A stretch of 64,000 nucleotides of DNA. Source: Chitinophaga pinensis. GTDB taxonomy: Bacteria; Bacteroidota; Bacteroidia; Chitinophagales; Chitinophagaceae. Shown in pieces: positions 9,301-17,884 of the stretch. The DNA lies in the NCBI GenBank assembly GCA_902167325.1, contig LR632930.1:4588001-4652000 (forward strand), in the 5' to 3' direction. The notes below the pieces were generated by a model that saw only the letters and a program-made list of their open reading frames with translations, was not told where the DNA came from and searched no databases. A program made the translations under genes and the position numbers. The number at the start of each line of letters is the position of its first letter. Position 1 is the stretch's first letter.

Positions 9301-9519
9301 AACTACCGCAAGGCATCATTCATCCGCCTGAGTACTGTAGCCCTCGCCTACACGGTACCTTCCACCTTATTGCAACGGGTAGGGATCGGCACCTTCAAAG
9401 TGTACGCCAACGTGGCCAATGCCGCCGTTTACCAGCCCAACTGGATGTTCTGGGATGCGGAATACGGCAATACCCCGCCCGCCAGGAACTACACACTCGG
9501 CATCAATGCCACATTCTAA
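6376..9519 (+). CDS. SusC/RagA family TonB-linked outer membrane transporter
   Basis: A 1047-residue TonB-dependent receptor that would import an oligomeric nutrient across the outer membrane together with the SusD partner encoded 20 bases downstream. Order of parts: signal peptide (residues 1-35), a carboxypeptidase-regulatory-like beta-sandwich (about 48-118, VSGTVKDQSGRALPGVTIAL), the SusC plug beginning with LDQLVVVGYGTRKKADVTGA and containing VDVM-type motif QTIDVMKDASSAAVFGAKSA, and a long beta-barrel ending in aromatic-rich NYTLGINATF. Unlike the other two SusC proteins in the window it has no N-terminal STN signalling domain, consistent with control by the LacI-type regulator rather than by a sigma/FecR pair. 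Start ATG at 6376; a second ATG lies two codons later. Confidence 0.95.
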   Translation: MTMRIGRSLYWPSPACCALLLALSAGTPVASGMHATDSITYARFTKDVSGTVKDQSGRALPGVTIALEGTSKGTTSDAEGRFSLKDVPDNAVLVFSFIGYQSFKAPVASTTSWNIILKDNATELDQLVVVGYGTRKKADVTGAVSQVKVDKLENENPASVQDALRGNIPGLSVTSSNSAKGGGDLVVRGRSSLNAGYAPLLVVDGVIYPGSLSDINPNDIQTIDVMKDASSAAVFGAKSAKGVVLITTKKGTKAKPTVTLNSNIGMATLAMNQPLYDGAGFVKWRTDVLKSMNANAQPYRFDDPRTLPSSITIDQWKAYDGAKGDSIDIWLNRLKLLSLEVRNYKAGNETNWYDQMFHRGLRNDHTVSISGKKDAISYYISAGYTNNEGVIAGDKFKTFRTRINVEAQAAKWATVGVNMQFADRDESQVPVDWGQMINASPWGQKYKDDGVTLRDSPNDDVGNNTNPFLNNVYTDRQQKYNTLFGSLYAKGDLGWGFSYQVNFTPNFEWNRYFNHNMAKDFRYAARKGYAVRRQETFYNWQLDNILRWNKTFGDHDFDVTFLYNSEKYQSWRNQMENEGFAPNDNLGWHDMSSGIKPIISSFDSLATGDALMGRINYSYKQKYLLTASLRRDGYSAFGVRNPRANFPAVALGWVFTKESFIDLPWLDYGKLRLTWGVNGNRDIGRYQTLGDLTTGKYQYIMPNGNIVIVTQLYGNRMPNPELKWEKTASYNVGLDFSLFKSRLSGSIDVFKRITTDLLINRIVSDVTGYTSLIDNLGEVQVKGFEFGLTSVNIKQNDFQWNTTLNFTLNRNKIVSLYGPMPVRDKDGNVTYKELDDRANRWFIGREIDEVWDMKVLGVWKTSEAAEAAKYGVKPGDFKLQDTNGDGKFTDDDRQFIGYRAPRFQWTLRNEFTYKNFDLSFMLYSNWGQMEPYNQAKNNTGFIDRQNSYVIPYWTPENQIDDHARLFSNNGSLSFTNYRKASFIRLSTVALAYTVPSTLLQRVGIGTFKVYANVANAAVYQPNWMFWDAEYGNTPPARNYTLGINATF

Positions 9520-9539
9520 ACCGGTAAAACTTCATCATC

Positions 9540-11354
9540 ATGCGTAAAAACCTTTCTCATATATCGCTGCTGGCTTTGCTGACCGCTTCCGTGACTATTA
9601 CGCCGGCATGTAACAAAGACTGGCTCACACCCAAACCACTCTCCTTCTACGAGCCGGATGAAACGTTCATAGATGCCAATGCCATGCGCGCCGCCCTCGT
9701 AGCCTGCGCCCGCAATGCCCGCATCGAATATTATGGCGATAACCCGCCCATCCTCACCGAAATGCTTTTCTCAGAAGTGTCTGTGGAAGGCGTAACCGAT
9801 AAATCAGGCCCGCCGCAGGACCTCAACCTTCTCATCACACCCGATGGTGCCAATGAGAACAATGCAGACCGTGCCCGCATTTACCATTACTGGAACGAGG
9901 GATACAAGGGCATTAAATATGCCAACACCGTTATTACCCGGATCGATAATGCCACCTATGCCAGCACAGCCGAGCGCAATGCAATATTAGGAGCAGCCTA
10001 TTTCCACCGCGCACTCCGATACTACCGCCTCACCATGCAGTTTGGCGATGTACCCGCACCCATGAAGGAAGTGAATGTACCGCGCACAGATTTCTATTCC
10101 GTGAAGCGCGACGTGATACTGACTTACATTAAAGAGAACCTTGACTCCGCCAAAGGCTGGGTGAGCGATAATGTGAACCGGGGCGAAGTAACCAAGGGAG
10201 CTGTATTGCACCTCCTCACCAAGGTAAACCTTGCACTGGGTAAGTTTGACGATGCCATTGCATCCTCTTCCGCTATCATCAACGGCGGAGCTTATTCCCT
10301 CATGCGCCAGCCTTTTGGCTCCACCAAAAAGAATGTGATCTGGGATCTCCACCGGCCGGAGAATAAATCCCTCGGAGAAAATAAAGAAGGCCTCTTTTTA
10401 GTGATAGACCGGTTTGGAGATGGCGGATACGATGGTGGCATGCGTATCATGCGTCAGGCAGTACCGTTCTGGGGCTCCAACATCAACACCCCTTCCGGCC
10501 TGAAAGGCACCAACGACAATACCAGTCCGGAGTTTGTACAGAGCAACCTCTATGGCCGCGGCATCGGGCGGTGCAGGCCTACTCCATACAGCCTCTACGA
10601 GATATGGGACGATCCCAACGATCTCCGGCATGCCAAGGGCAACTGGATGAATATGGAAGACCTCGTGTATAACGATCCTGAACTGAAGAAGAAAAACGAT
10701 CCGTATTACCTGAAGCCCCTGCAATTGTTCAACAACACCGGCGGTATGCTCTGCACCGATACCATCCGCTGCTGGTTTGGATGGCCGCAATACAAGATCT
10801 TCATCCCTGATACGGAAAACTCTCCCATGCAGGGCGGTCATTCCGACTGGTATATTTTCCGCCTTGCAGAAACCTATCTGCTCCGCGCGGAAGCCTATTA
10901 CTGGAAAGGCCAGCAGGGACTTGCCGCGGATGATCTGAACCAGGTTCGTACCCGTGCCGGATGTGCTCCTTTTGCAGGTACCGTAACCATCGGCACCATC
11001 CTCGATGAACGTGCCCGTGAGCTTTACTTTGAAGAACCGCGCAAAACGGAACTGACCCGCATGGCACTGATCTTCGCCAGAACAGGACAGCCCGCTTACA
11101 ATGGCAAGTCTTACACGATGGACCGATTCTCGGACGACAACTTCTTCTACGACCGCATCATGGAACGGAACTCCTTTTATCGCCTTGGCATCGTAACGAA
11201 CCACGGTGATAAATACACGATCAGTCCGTACCACGTGCTGTGGCCAGTGCCTGCGCGTTCCATTCAGGCGAATACCACCGGTGTCATTAACCAGAACAAG
11301 GGTTACACTGGGTTTGAACGGAACGAACCGGCGAAGGATCAGGTAGATCAGTAA
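9540..11354 (+). CDS. SusD/RagB family nutrient-binding lipoprotein
   Basis: A 604-residue surface lipoprotein that caps the SusC barrel encoded just upstream. The N-terminus has a signal peptide with lipidated cysteine (ITPACNKDWL), followed by the early SusD segment LTPKPLSFYEPDETF and the TPR-like helices around NAILGAAYFHRALRYYRLTM. The C-terminal SusD signature appears as FRLAETYLLRAEAYYWKG followed by the arginine-rich RTRAGCAPF and the LDERARELYFEE segment. At about 600 residues it is longer than typical starch SusD, as in proteins binding larger or unusual ligands. The operon seems to end after this gene, with a weak hairpin at 11401-11435. Confidence 0.95.
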   Translation: MRKNLSHISLLALLTASVTITPACNKDWLTPKPLSFYEPDETFIDANAMRAALVACARNARIEYYGDNPPILTEMLFSEVSVEGVTDKSGPPQDLNLLITPDGANENNADRARIYHYWNEGYKGIKYANTVITRIDNATYASTAERNAILGAAYFHRALRYYRLTMQFGDVPAPMKEVNVPRTDFYSVKRDVILTYIKENLDSAKGWVSDNVNRGEVTKGAVLHLLTKVNLALGKFDDAIASSSAIINGGAYSLMRQPFGSTKKNVIWDLHRPENKSLGENKEGLFLVIDRFGDGGYDGGMRIMRQAVPFWGSNINTPSGLKGTNDNTSPEFVQSNLYGRGIGRCRPTPYSLYEIWDDPNDLRHAKGNWMNMEDLVYNDPELKKKNDPYYLKPLQLFNNTGGMLCTDTIRCWFGWPQYKIFIPDTENSPMQGGHSDWYIFRLAETYLLRAEAYYWKGQQGLAADDLNQVRTRAGCAPFAGTVTIGTILDERARELYFEEPRKTELTRMALIFARTGQPAYNGKSYTMDRFSDDNFFYDRIMERNSFYRLGIVTNHGDKYTISPYHVLWPVPARSIQANTTGVINQNKGYTGFERNEPAKDQVDQ

Positions 11355-11400
11355 AGATTGATGATAGCATATACGATCCCCTTTAGCTAAATTAAAGAAC

Positions 11401-11435
11401 AGCGGTTGCCGGTTGCGGTGACCGCTTCCTTTTTG
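11401..11435 (+). terminator. Weak rho-independent terminator candidate
   Basis: AGCGGT at the left and ACCGCT at the right form a six-pair stem around a GC-rich loop, followed by CCTTTTTG. It lies between susD and the oxidoreductase gene and could reduce read-through. Confidence 0.45.
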
Positions 11436-11468
11436 TATATTGGGATCAGTCATTAAAAATTCCACGTC

Positions 11469-12836
11469 ATGACCACCTTCCATATCAACCGCCGCCACTT
11501 TCTCAAAGGCGCAACTGCAGCCCTTGCACTCTCCGCACTGGGTGCATACGGACTCGATGTTGTGAACCCTTCCAAACCATACCGCGTAGGCCTCATCGGC
11601 ACAGGCTGGTATGGCAAAAGCGATCTGTTCCGCCTTATACAGGTAGCCCCCGTTGAAGTAGTGGCGCTCTGCGATGTGGATGAACAACTGCTGAAGGAAG
11701 CCGCCAACCTTGTGGCACAACGCCAGAAGTCAGGTAAAACACCACACCTCTACCGCGATTACCGTAAAATGCTCAGCGAACAGGAAATGGATATTGTGCT
11801 GATAGGTACTCCTGATCACTGGCACGCCCTGCAGGCTATTGAAGCAGTGCGCTCCGGTGCTAACGTTTATGTGCAGAAACCGATCAGCGTGGATGTGCTG
11901 GAAGGCGAAGCCATGGTAGCCGCAGCACGGAAATATGGAAAAGTGGTACAGGTAGGTACCCAGCGTAAAAGCACCCCGCATCTGATTGAGGCGAAAAAGA
12001 ATATTGTGGACGCAGGATTACTGGGCAAGATCTCTCATGTGGAAATGTGCTGTTACTATCATATGCGCGCCAACGGTAATCCTCCCGTACAGGCTGTTCC
12101 GGAATATTTCGATTATGAGATGTGGACAGGCCCTGCCCCGCTCCGCCCTTTTGATGGTATGCCCCATACACGCTGGTGGCGTACTTTCATGGAATATGGC
12201 AATGGCATTATGGGCGATATGTGCATTCATATGTTTGACACTGTTCGCTGGATGCTGGCACTGGGTTGGCCGCAGCGCATCAGTTCTACCGGAGGTATTT
12301 ATGTACAGAAAGAAGGCAAATCCAACATCGCAGATACGCAGACAGCCATTTTTGAATACGACGGACTCAACTGCACCTGGCAGCACCGCACCTGGGGCAC
12401 GCCTGCAGATCCCAAATACCCCTGGGCATTTACATTGTATGGGGAGAAAGGCACCCTGCGGGCCAGCACCATGTCTTACGACTTTACGCCACAGGGAAAG
12501 GGAGAACCCATCCACAAAGATGTGGTATTTGAAAAAGAGAAGTATCCTGAAGATGTGAATGAAAAAGGTATAGAGCTAAACGCCGCACCTGCCACACGCC
12601 TGCACATGCTGAACTTCCTCGAAGCCATTACCAGTAAAGGAAGACCGGTAGCAGATATTGAAGACGGGCACATCAGTACCGCCAGCTGCATCCTTGCCAA
12701 CATCTCCATGCAAACCGGCCGCCCCTTAGTATACGACCCTTCCAAAAGAATTATCTTGAATGACCGGGAAGCTACCCGCTTACTCCAGCGCCCTTACCGG
12801 GGGCCCTGGAAGCACCCGGCAGCTTTGCTGGGCTAA
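11469..12836 (+). CDS. Gfo/Idh/MocA family oxidoreductase with Tat signal
   Basis: A 455-residue NAD(P)-dependent sugar-type dehydrogenase predicted to be exported folded through the Tat system: the N-terminus has NRRHFLKGATAALALSALGA, an RR motif plus hydrophobic stretch. The Rossmann fold starts at YRVGLIGTGWYGKSD, followed by VVALCDVDE and DIVLIGTPDHWHALQ. The usual catalytic EKP motif reads YVQKPISVDV, keeping the lysine. The C-terminal domain includes RWWRTFMEYGNGIMGDMCIH. Periplasmic members of this family in Bacteroidota include enzymes that oxidise glycosides at C3; whether this one does is inference. It follows the SusCD pair by 114 bases and probably acts on the same imported compound. 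Confidence 0.9.
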   Translation: MTTFHINRRHFLKGATAALALSALGAYGLDVVNPSKPYRVGLIGTGWYGKSDLFRLIQVAPVEVVALCDVDEQLLKEAANLVAQRQKSGKTPHLYRDYRKMLSEQEMDIVLIGTPDHWHALQAIEAVRSGANVYVQKPISVDVLEGEAMVAAARKYGKVVQVGTQRKSTPHLIEAKKNIVDAGLLGKISHVEMCCYYHMRANGNPPVQAVPEYFDYEMWTGPAPLRPFDGMPHTRWWRTFMEYGNGIMGDMCIHMFDTVRWMLALGWPQRISSTGGIYVQKEGKSNIADTQTAIFEYDGLNCTWQHRTWGTPADPKYPWAFTLYGEKGTLRASTMSYDFTPQGKGEPIHKDVVFEKEKYPEDVNEKGIELNAAPATRLHMLNFLEAITSKGRPVADIEDGHISTASCILANISMQTGRPLVYDPSKRIILNDREATRLLQRPYRGPWKHPAALLG

Positions 12837-12842
12837 AGTACA

Positions 12843-13232
12843 TCAGGCTTCGTAGAACTCCAGCGGCAACCCGTCGGGGTCGGAGAAGAAAGTGAACTGT
12901 TTTCCGGTAAACTCATCTGTACGTACCGGCTCGCAGGTAATACCATTTGCGGCAAGGTATGCTGCAGCGGCATGTACATCATTCACCGCGAATGCCAGAT
13001 GGCGAAGCCCCCTCGCTTCCGGCGAGGATACACGCGGCGGCGGATCTGGAAAGGAAAAAAGTTCGATGGAATAAGTTCCGTTTAAGGCGAGGTCCAGCTT
13101 CCAGGAATCGCGGGCTGCGCGGTAATGTTCCGCTACTATCGTAAACCCGAGCAGGTCAGTATAAAATCGTTTGGAGCGTTCGTAATCCGAACAGATGATG
13201 GCGATATGGTGAATAGCTTTCAGTTGCAACAT
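12843..13232 (-). CDS. VOC family protein (YaeR-like glyoxalase fold)
   Basis: A 129-residue metal-dependent fold of the vicinal oxygen chelate superfamily, closest in pattern to the stand-alone YaeR/SMU1112-type proteins. Segments: KAIHHIAIICSDYERSKRFY, FYTDLLGFTIVAEHYR, SIELFSFPDPPPR, LRHLAFAVNDVHAAAAYL and the end FFSDPDGLPLEFYE. The histidines and terminal glutamate that coordinate metal in the family are present (HHIAI, LRHLAF, LEFYE). The start is the ATG at 13230-13232 rather than a longer upstream option, because a perfect Bacteroidota -7 box sits immediately upstream of it. Convergent with the oxidoreductase gene, six bases away. The substrate is unknown. Confidence 0.88.
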   Translation of the reverse strand: MLQLKAIHHIAIICSDYERSKRFYTDLLGFTIVAEHYRAARDSWKLDLALNGTYSIELFSFPDPPPRVSSPEARGLRHLAFAVNDVHAAAAYLAANGITCEPVRTDEFTGKQFTFFSDPDGLPLEFYEA

Positions 13233-13236
13233 GCTG

Positions 13237-13244
13237 CAAAAATA
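13237..13244 (-). promoter_or_regulatory. Bacteroidota -7 box at the VOC gene start
   Basis: On the minus strand the sequence reads TATTTTTG, an exact match to TAnnTTTG, and the ATG follows after only CAGC. Transcription would begin at or very near the start codon, giving a leaderless or nearly leaderless mRNA. This also argues against longer start choices. Confidence 0.55.
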
Positions 13245-13249
13245 AGGAA

Positions 13250-15190
13250 TCAGCGGATGAGGGTCACTGTTCCCTGCCGGCTGAATTTCCTGCCGGTATA
13301 ATCCGTGCCTTCCACCATCCACACATACGTGCCCGCAGCAGCGGGTTTCCCGTTCACTTCCCCGTTCCATGGGTCAGACAGGGCGCGTGTTTCAAACACG
13401 GTTCTTCCCCAGCGGTCCCACACCCGTACAAACGATAACTGGGGTACGCCCGGGGCAATTACTCGGAAGCGGTCGTTCACCCCGTCGTTATTCGGGGTAA
13501 AGGCAGTGGGTACATAGAATTCAGGGCCGGCATATACTTTCACCATCAGGGCATCTTCCTGCACACAACCTTCCGGAGAGCGTACGGTAAGGCGGTACAA
13601 CTGGTCCTTATCCGGTACGGCGATCGTTTGCGGGGACGCTGCATCACTGAGTGCCACGTTAGGCCACCATTGGTATTGCAGATTATCTCCGTATGTTATG
13701 GCATGCAACTGCAGCGGCTGTCCGCGGGCAATGGTGGTATCGCGCCCTGCTTCCAGCCCGATATCCGTTACCACCGCCTCCAGCAGCACCGGCGGTGCGG
13801 AACAACCCTCTGAAGAGATGGCCTGCACGGTAATGGGATATTTCCCCCGTTGGTTGAACCGGTAAGAAGTGTTTTTCCTCCCGATGGTATCGTGGTTATG
13901 TATTTCCCATGCCCAACCTGCCATGGGAATAGCCGGCGTAAGGTTTTCCGCCCGCAGGATCGTTTGCTCTCCTATACATGCATGCGCTGCCGTGGCGGCA
14001 ATAGTGGGGAAAGGATGAATGGTAACATTCTGCGTGATGCTGGCGGCACAACCTTCGAGGCTTACCACATCCAGCTTCACGGGATACGTACCGGGAACCG
14101 TATATGGCGCAACAGGATTCTTCACGCTGCTGGTTTTACCACTGCCGAAATCCCAGGCCCAGGTACCGGGAGAACCAACTTCAATGACCGTTTCATTATT
14201 CAGTTGCAACAGATCTTCCAGGCACAGCTTGCCCGGGGAGAAGCCGGGCTTCGGATACGAGCCAATGGTTACGGTATTTTTCAAAGTATCAGAAATACAT
14301 CCGCTGTTATCTTCTATCACCATTTTCACATCATACAATCCTGCTTTGGCATACAGATGTGCAGGCGGCAGGGGATCCCTGGAAATAGTACCATCTCCCA
14401 GATCCCAATACCAGCGGGTAATGGTCCCGAATGTGCTGGAATTATCCCTGAATGTAACAGGAGTACCATCGCACAGGATCTGCCCGTTATCGAACTGAAA
14501 ATCAGGATGCAGCGCTGCGCAGAACTGCTGCAGGTTGGATGCTCCGGCGGTAGCACCGGCAAATCCCCAGAACACCATGGGATCATTTCCGAACACCTCT
14601 CCCACAAGATCCTTCACGGCACTCACCCGCAGATCTCCATCCACCCACACTTCCAACTGATGTGTGGTGGCATTCCAGCGGATGCGGAACAGATGCCATT
14701 TACAATCTTCTATATTATCCTGCCCGGCAATGAGCTGAGCAGGACCGGCAAGGTTCTCCGGTGCGCTGTGATCAGATTCTCCGTTGATCTGGATAGATAC
14801 GTGATCGAAGGCAGGATCATTCTCATCCCTGTTATGCCAGGTATCCACCAGTATGCCTACAGATGGAGTAATGCCATGGAATCCCATCCCCTGTCCCAGT
14901 CCGCCGAGGTTGGTACCCTTCGTCTGCAAAATGAACCCGATGCCATCTGCTCCGCTCTGATCTTTACAACCGAGATTAATTTCGAAAGTATAATCGAAAG
15001 ATTGCAGGAGGCTGATCTTATTCTTATTCCATACAGAGCCGCTGGATTGCAACTGGTCTGGCGTAAGCACATAACAGTTACAGCTCTGCTGGGTAGCGGA
15101 GCCGTTCAGAATGTATGGCTGCTGAATTTGTGCCAGTGCGGGAACCAACGCAAGAAACAGACAGGAAATAAGGGTAATGGCGCTCTTCAT
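13250..15190 (-). CDS. Secreted L-type lectin/PKD protein with CHU_C (T9SS) domain
   Basis: A 646-residue protein with a Sec signal (ITLISCLFLALVPALAQ), an L-type lectin-like domain (about residues 22-240; DYTFEINLGC, DGIGFILQT, FWGFAGATAGASN), several PKD-type beta domains (WYWDLGDGTISRD, WAWDFGSGKTSSV), and the gliding-motility-associated C-terminal domain (FYVPTAFTPNNDGVNDRFRV to YVWMVEGTDYTGR). The last is a type IX secretion signal, so the protein should be released or anchored on the cell surface and bind a glycan through its lectin domain. The ATG at 15188-15190 is chosen because it opens the signal peptide; upstream in-frame codons lie in the divergent promoter region. It has no enzyme domain. 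Confidence 0.9.
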   Translation of the reverse strand: MKSAITLISCLFLALVPALAQIQQPYILNGSATQQSCNCYVLTPDQLQSSGSVWNKNKISLLQSFDYTFEINLGCKDQSGADGIGFILQTKGTNLGGLGQGMGFHGITPSVGILVDTWHNRDENDPAFDHVSIQINGESDHSAPENLAGPAQLIAGQDNIEDCKWHLFRIRWNATTHQLEVWVDGDLRVSAVKDLVGEVFGNDPMVFWGFAGATAGASNLQQFCAALHPDFQFDNGQILCDGTPVTFRDNSSTFGTITRWYWDLGDGTISRDPLPPAHLYAKAGLYDVKMVIEDNSGCISDTLKNTVTIGSYPKPGFSPGKLCLEDLLQLNNETVIEVGSPGTWAWDFGSGKTSSVKNPVAPYTVPGTYPVKLDVVSLEGCAASITQNVTIHPFPTIAATAAHACIGEQTILRAENLTPAIPMAGWAWEIHNHDTIGRKNTSYRFNQRGKYPITVQAISSEGCSAPPVLLEAVVTDIGLEAGRDTTIARGQPLQLHAITYGDNLQYQWWPNVALSDAASPQTIAVPDKDQLYRLTVRSPEGCVQEDALMVKVYAGPEFYVPTAFTPNNDGVNDRFRVIAPGVPQLSFVRVWDRWGRTVFETRALSDPWNGEVNGKPAAAGTYVWMVEGTDYTGRKFSRQGTVTLIR

Positions 15191-15386
15191 GACAGGGTGT
15201 CGGCGATAGGAAAACAAGATAGGTAAAAATAAATGCGGTATCCGGCGAAAGATGTAAAACCTGCCATAATTTACTGGTTTGGGTAAGGTATGCGGGGCCG
15301 CATTCCTGCCATTTGCGGTAAAGGAAGAGGGAAATGACCCGATTGCCCCGGAAATGTCTAAATTAGCACCTCCAAGAAACGTGTTT

Positions 15387-16538
15387 ATGGAATGGAAGAA
15401 TGGCAGCACCTATCAGGCAGCTGCAAATGTAGCCGGAACAATTGAAGCGCATTTCCTGCGGCACCAGGATAAAGCCCGTGTGCAGCAGGAAGACGACGGA
15501 CTGGCAAGCGTGCCCACAGCACGTAAGATAGAGCAGATCATCGACGTGGCTTTCTGGGCCAGTTTACGGAAAGAGGAAGGCCTCCCTACCCGCATATCCA
15601 TCGCTTACCTGCAGCCCTCTGAGGCGGGCAAACCACTGCTTTTCGAGCACAGGCTCCCCTATTCCCCCAAAGTACTCGCCAAACTCGCTCCCGGTGTGGA
15701 ACGCGCCGGCGTACATGTGGGTATCTGGGAAGAAAACGGGGAACTCTATATCTGGGGCACCACCTTATCCCTCCCGAAATACTGCTTCGTGCTGGATGTA
15801 TCGGAACCGGGACTCCTTGTCGTGAAGCACCGCCGCGCAGCAGGCCTCGGCAAATTTATTAATGTGGCCGTACTACAGGGCGATTCCGTGAAAGTGGTGA
15901 ACGAACAATGCGGTATCCGTACGGATTGTCCCACCATGCTCACTTCCCTGCTTGGCATCCATGCCTCCCCACTCTGGAACCACCCTGTCAACGTACTGAT
16001 CCAGATCGCAGTATCCATGCGGGCACACCGCCGCGGAGGCACCTTGCTCGTAACACCACACAATCAGGATAAATGGAAAAGCTCCATCGTTCATCCGCTG
16101 CAATACCCGGTTTATCCCGCATTCAGCGGTGTGTCTGACCTTATCCGGCAGGATGGGGAAGCTACCAGTGAGATCTATTGGCAGAACGCGCTCCGCCGTG
16201 AAGTGGAATACGTGACCGGACTCACCGCGGTAGATGGTGCTACCGTCATCAATAACCGCCACGAGCTGTTGGCTTTTGGTGCCAAGATCACCCGCGCAGG
16301 AGATTCCCATCCTGTAGAAGAAATTCTGCTCACGGAGCCTGTTACCGATCAGCAGCCCATGCTCATGCATCCTTCCCGCCTTGGCGGCACCCGGCACCTC
16401 TCTGCCGCGCAGTTCGTATACGATCAGCGCGATGCTCAGGCACTGGTAGCCTCGCAGGACGGGAATTTCACCGTTTTCTCCTGGTCGCCCGATTCCAATA
16501 TCGTGATGGCCCACCGAATTGATGTTTTATTGATCTGA
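15387..16538 (+). CDS. DACNV sensor fused to diadenylate-cyclase-like (DAC) domain
   Basis: A 383-residue soluble protein. Residues 1-200 match the DACNV sensor domain in style (YQAAANVAGTIEAHF, DVAFWASLRKEEG, GIWEENGELYIWG, LLVVKHRRAAGLGKF). The C-terminal third carries the DAC fold in the order seen in DisA and CdaA: RRGGTLLVTP (216-224), VDGATVI with the DGA motif (283-285), GGTRHLSAAQ with the RH motif (333-341), then VASQDGNFTVF. DGA and RH contact ATP in known diadenylate cyclases, so synthesis of c-di-AMP or a related nucleotide is predicted. Longer in-frame starts exist (ATG 15354, TTG 15279), but TAAATTAG at 15359-15366 resembles a -7 box and the family domain starts near 15414, so 15387 is preferred. 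First gene of a three-gene operon. Confidence 0.82.
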   Translation: MEWKNGSTYQAAANVAGTIEAHFLRHQDKARVQQEDDGLASVPTARKIEQIIDVAFWASLRKEEGLPTRISIAYLQPSEAGKPLLFEHRLPYSPKVLAKLAPGVERAGVHVGIWEENGELYIWGTTLSLPKYCFVLDVSEPGLLVVKHRRAAGLGKFINVAVLQGDSVKVVNEQCGIRTDCPTMLTSLLGIHASPLWNHPVNVLIQIAVSMRAHRRGGTLLVTPHNQDKWKSSIVHPLQYPVYPAFSGVSDLIRQDGEATSEIYWQNALRREVEYVTGLTAVDGATVINNRHELLAFGAKITRAGDSHPVEEILLTEPVTDQQPMLMHPSRLGGTRHLSAAQFVYDQRDAQALVASQDGNFTVFSWSPDSNIVMAHRIDVLLI

Positions 16539-16560
16539 TCATATCCCTGTTTTCATCATT

Positions 16561-17883
16561 ATGTCACAACAAACGATTGATAGTCTTCGCGAAGCACTAA
16601 AATACTCGCCCGACAATGTGCCGCTGCGGCTCCACCTTGCCGAAACGCTCCTGCAAATGGACCGGTTCGATGAAGCTGAGCAGGAATTCCGGGAAGCACT
16701 CGGCAAAGCTCCCGGCGATAAAGCCCTCATTGGCCTCGCCAAGGTATATTACCGCAAAGGCGCCTACGCCACCTGCAATGTGATCCTCGAAGATCTCATG
16801 CGCACCCAGCCCGATAACCTGGATGTGCTGCTGCTTTATACCCGCTCCTCGCTGAAAGAGAACGATATGGATACCGCCATCCGTACTTATCAGCAGCTCC
16901 TCGATATGCATCCCGAATTCTCCGATCCGGAGCTGGACAACCAGCTGCGGGTACGCAGCTTTTCCGGTGATGTATCCGACGATGACGATGATTATGACGA
17001 CGACCAGCTCACCACTTTCATGCAAAAGCCCGACATCACTTTCACGGATGTTAGCGGTATGGATCATGTGAAGAAAGAGATCGATGTAAAGATCATCCGC
17101 CCCATGCAGCACCCTGAGCTGTACAAGGCTTACGGGAAAAAGACGGGCGGCAGCATTCTCCTCTACGGCCCTCCCGGTTGTGGCAAAACCATGATCGCAA
17201 AGGCTACAGCCGGACAGGTAAATGCCCGTTTCATTAACGTAGGACTCAATGAGATCCTTGATATGTACCTCGGCAACAGCGAGAAGAACCTGCACCGGAT
17301 ATTTGAGTACGCCCGTAACAACACGCCCTGCGTGCTGTTTTTCGATGAGATAGATGCCATTGGCGCCAACCGGAATGACATGAAGCAATCCGCAGGCCGG
17401 CAGCTCATCAACCAGTTCCTGCAGGAGCTGGATGGTGTGGAATATGATAATTCCGGCATCCTTATCCTCGGGGCAACCAATACGCCCTGGCATATGGACC
17501 CCGCCTTCCGCCGACCGGGCCGGTTCGACCGTATGATATTTGTACCGCCGCCGGATCAGGCAGCCCGTACCGCCATGCTGCAGAAAAAGCTGCAGGGCAA
17601 GCCCGTGGAGCAGATCGAGTATGAATCCGTCAGCAAACAGATGCCTGAGTTTTCCGGAGCGGATATTGAAGCCGTGATCGATATGGCGGTGGAAGCTAAA
17701 CTGGAAGAATCCTTCAAAGACGGTGTTCCGCAACCGATCCGCACAAAGGATCTCCTTGGTGCCGTAAAACGCCACCGTGCCAGTACGCGCGAATGGTTTT
17801 CCGTAGCCAAGAATTTTGCCCTGTATGCCAATGAGGCAGGGTTGTATGACGATATCCTCCTCTACCTGAAAAACATGAAATGA
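16561..17883 (+). CDS. TPR-AAA+ ATPase (Cdc48/FtsH-like module)
   Basis: A 440-residue cytoplasmic protein: three or so TPR repeats (residues 1-125), an extremely acidic linker (about 138-148, mostly Asp), and a complete AAA+ ATPase module. Walker A is GPPGCGKT (203-210), Walker B LFFDE (259-263), sensor 1 GATN (304-307) and the second region of homology contains RRPGRFDR (317-324) with arginine fingers. The C-terminal lid has FSGADIEAVIDMAVEAK. No protease or second ATPase module is present, so the hexamer probably remodels a protein bound by the TPR part. It lies 22 bases after the DAC gene and one base before the next TPR gene, implying a shared function. A similar layout, sensor plus AAA plus TPR, suggests nucleotide-gated remodelling; that is inference. 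Confidence 0.88.
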   Translation: MSQQTIDSLREALKYSPDNVPLRLHLAETLLQMDRFDEAEQEFREALGKAPGDKALIGLAKVYYRKGAYATCNVILEDLMRTQPDNLDVLLLYTRSSLKENDMDTAIRTYQQLLDMHPEFSDPELDNQLRVRSFSGDVSDDDDDYDDDQLTTFMQKPDITFTDVSGMDHVKKEIDVKIIRPMQHPELYKAYGKKTGGSILLYGPPGCGKTMIAKATAGQVNARFINVGLNEILDMYLGNSEKNLHRIFEYARNNTPCVLFFDEIDAIGANRNDMKQSAGRQLINQFLQELDGVEYDNSGILILGATNTPWHMDPAFRRPGRFDRMIFVPPPDQAARTAMLQKKLQGKPVEQIEYESVSKQMPEFSGADIEAVIDMAVEAKLEESFKDGVPQPIRTKDLLGAVKRHRASTREWFSVAKNFALYANEAGLYDDILLYLKNMK

Positions 17884-17884
17884 C

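Noticed and set aside
10398..11720. Long minus-strand frame across the SusD and oxidoreductase genes
   Set aside because: Spans the 3' end of one real gene and the 5' end of another on the opposite strand, with no domain pattern.
15279..15386. Longer N-terminus for the DAC protein (TTG or earlier ATG start)
   Set aside because: The added residues have no similarity in style to the family and overlap a -7-box-like sequence at 15359-15366.
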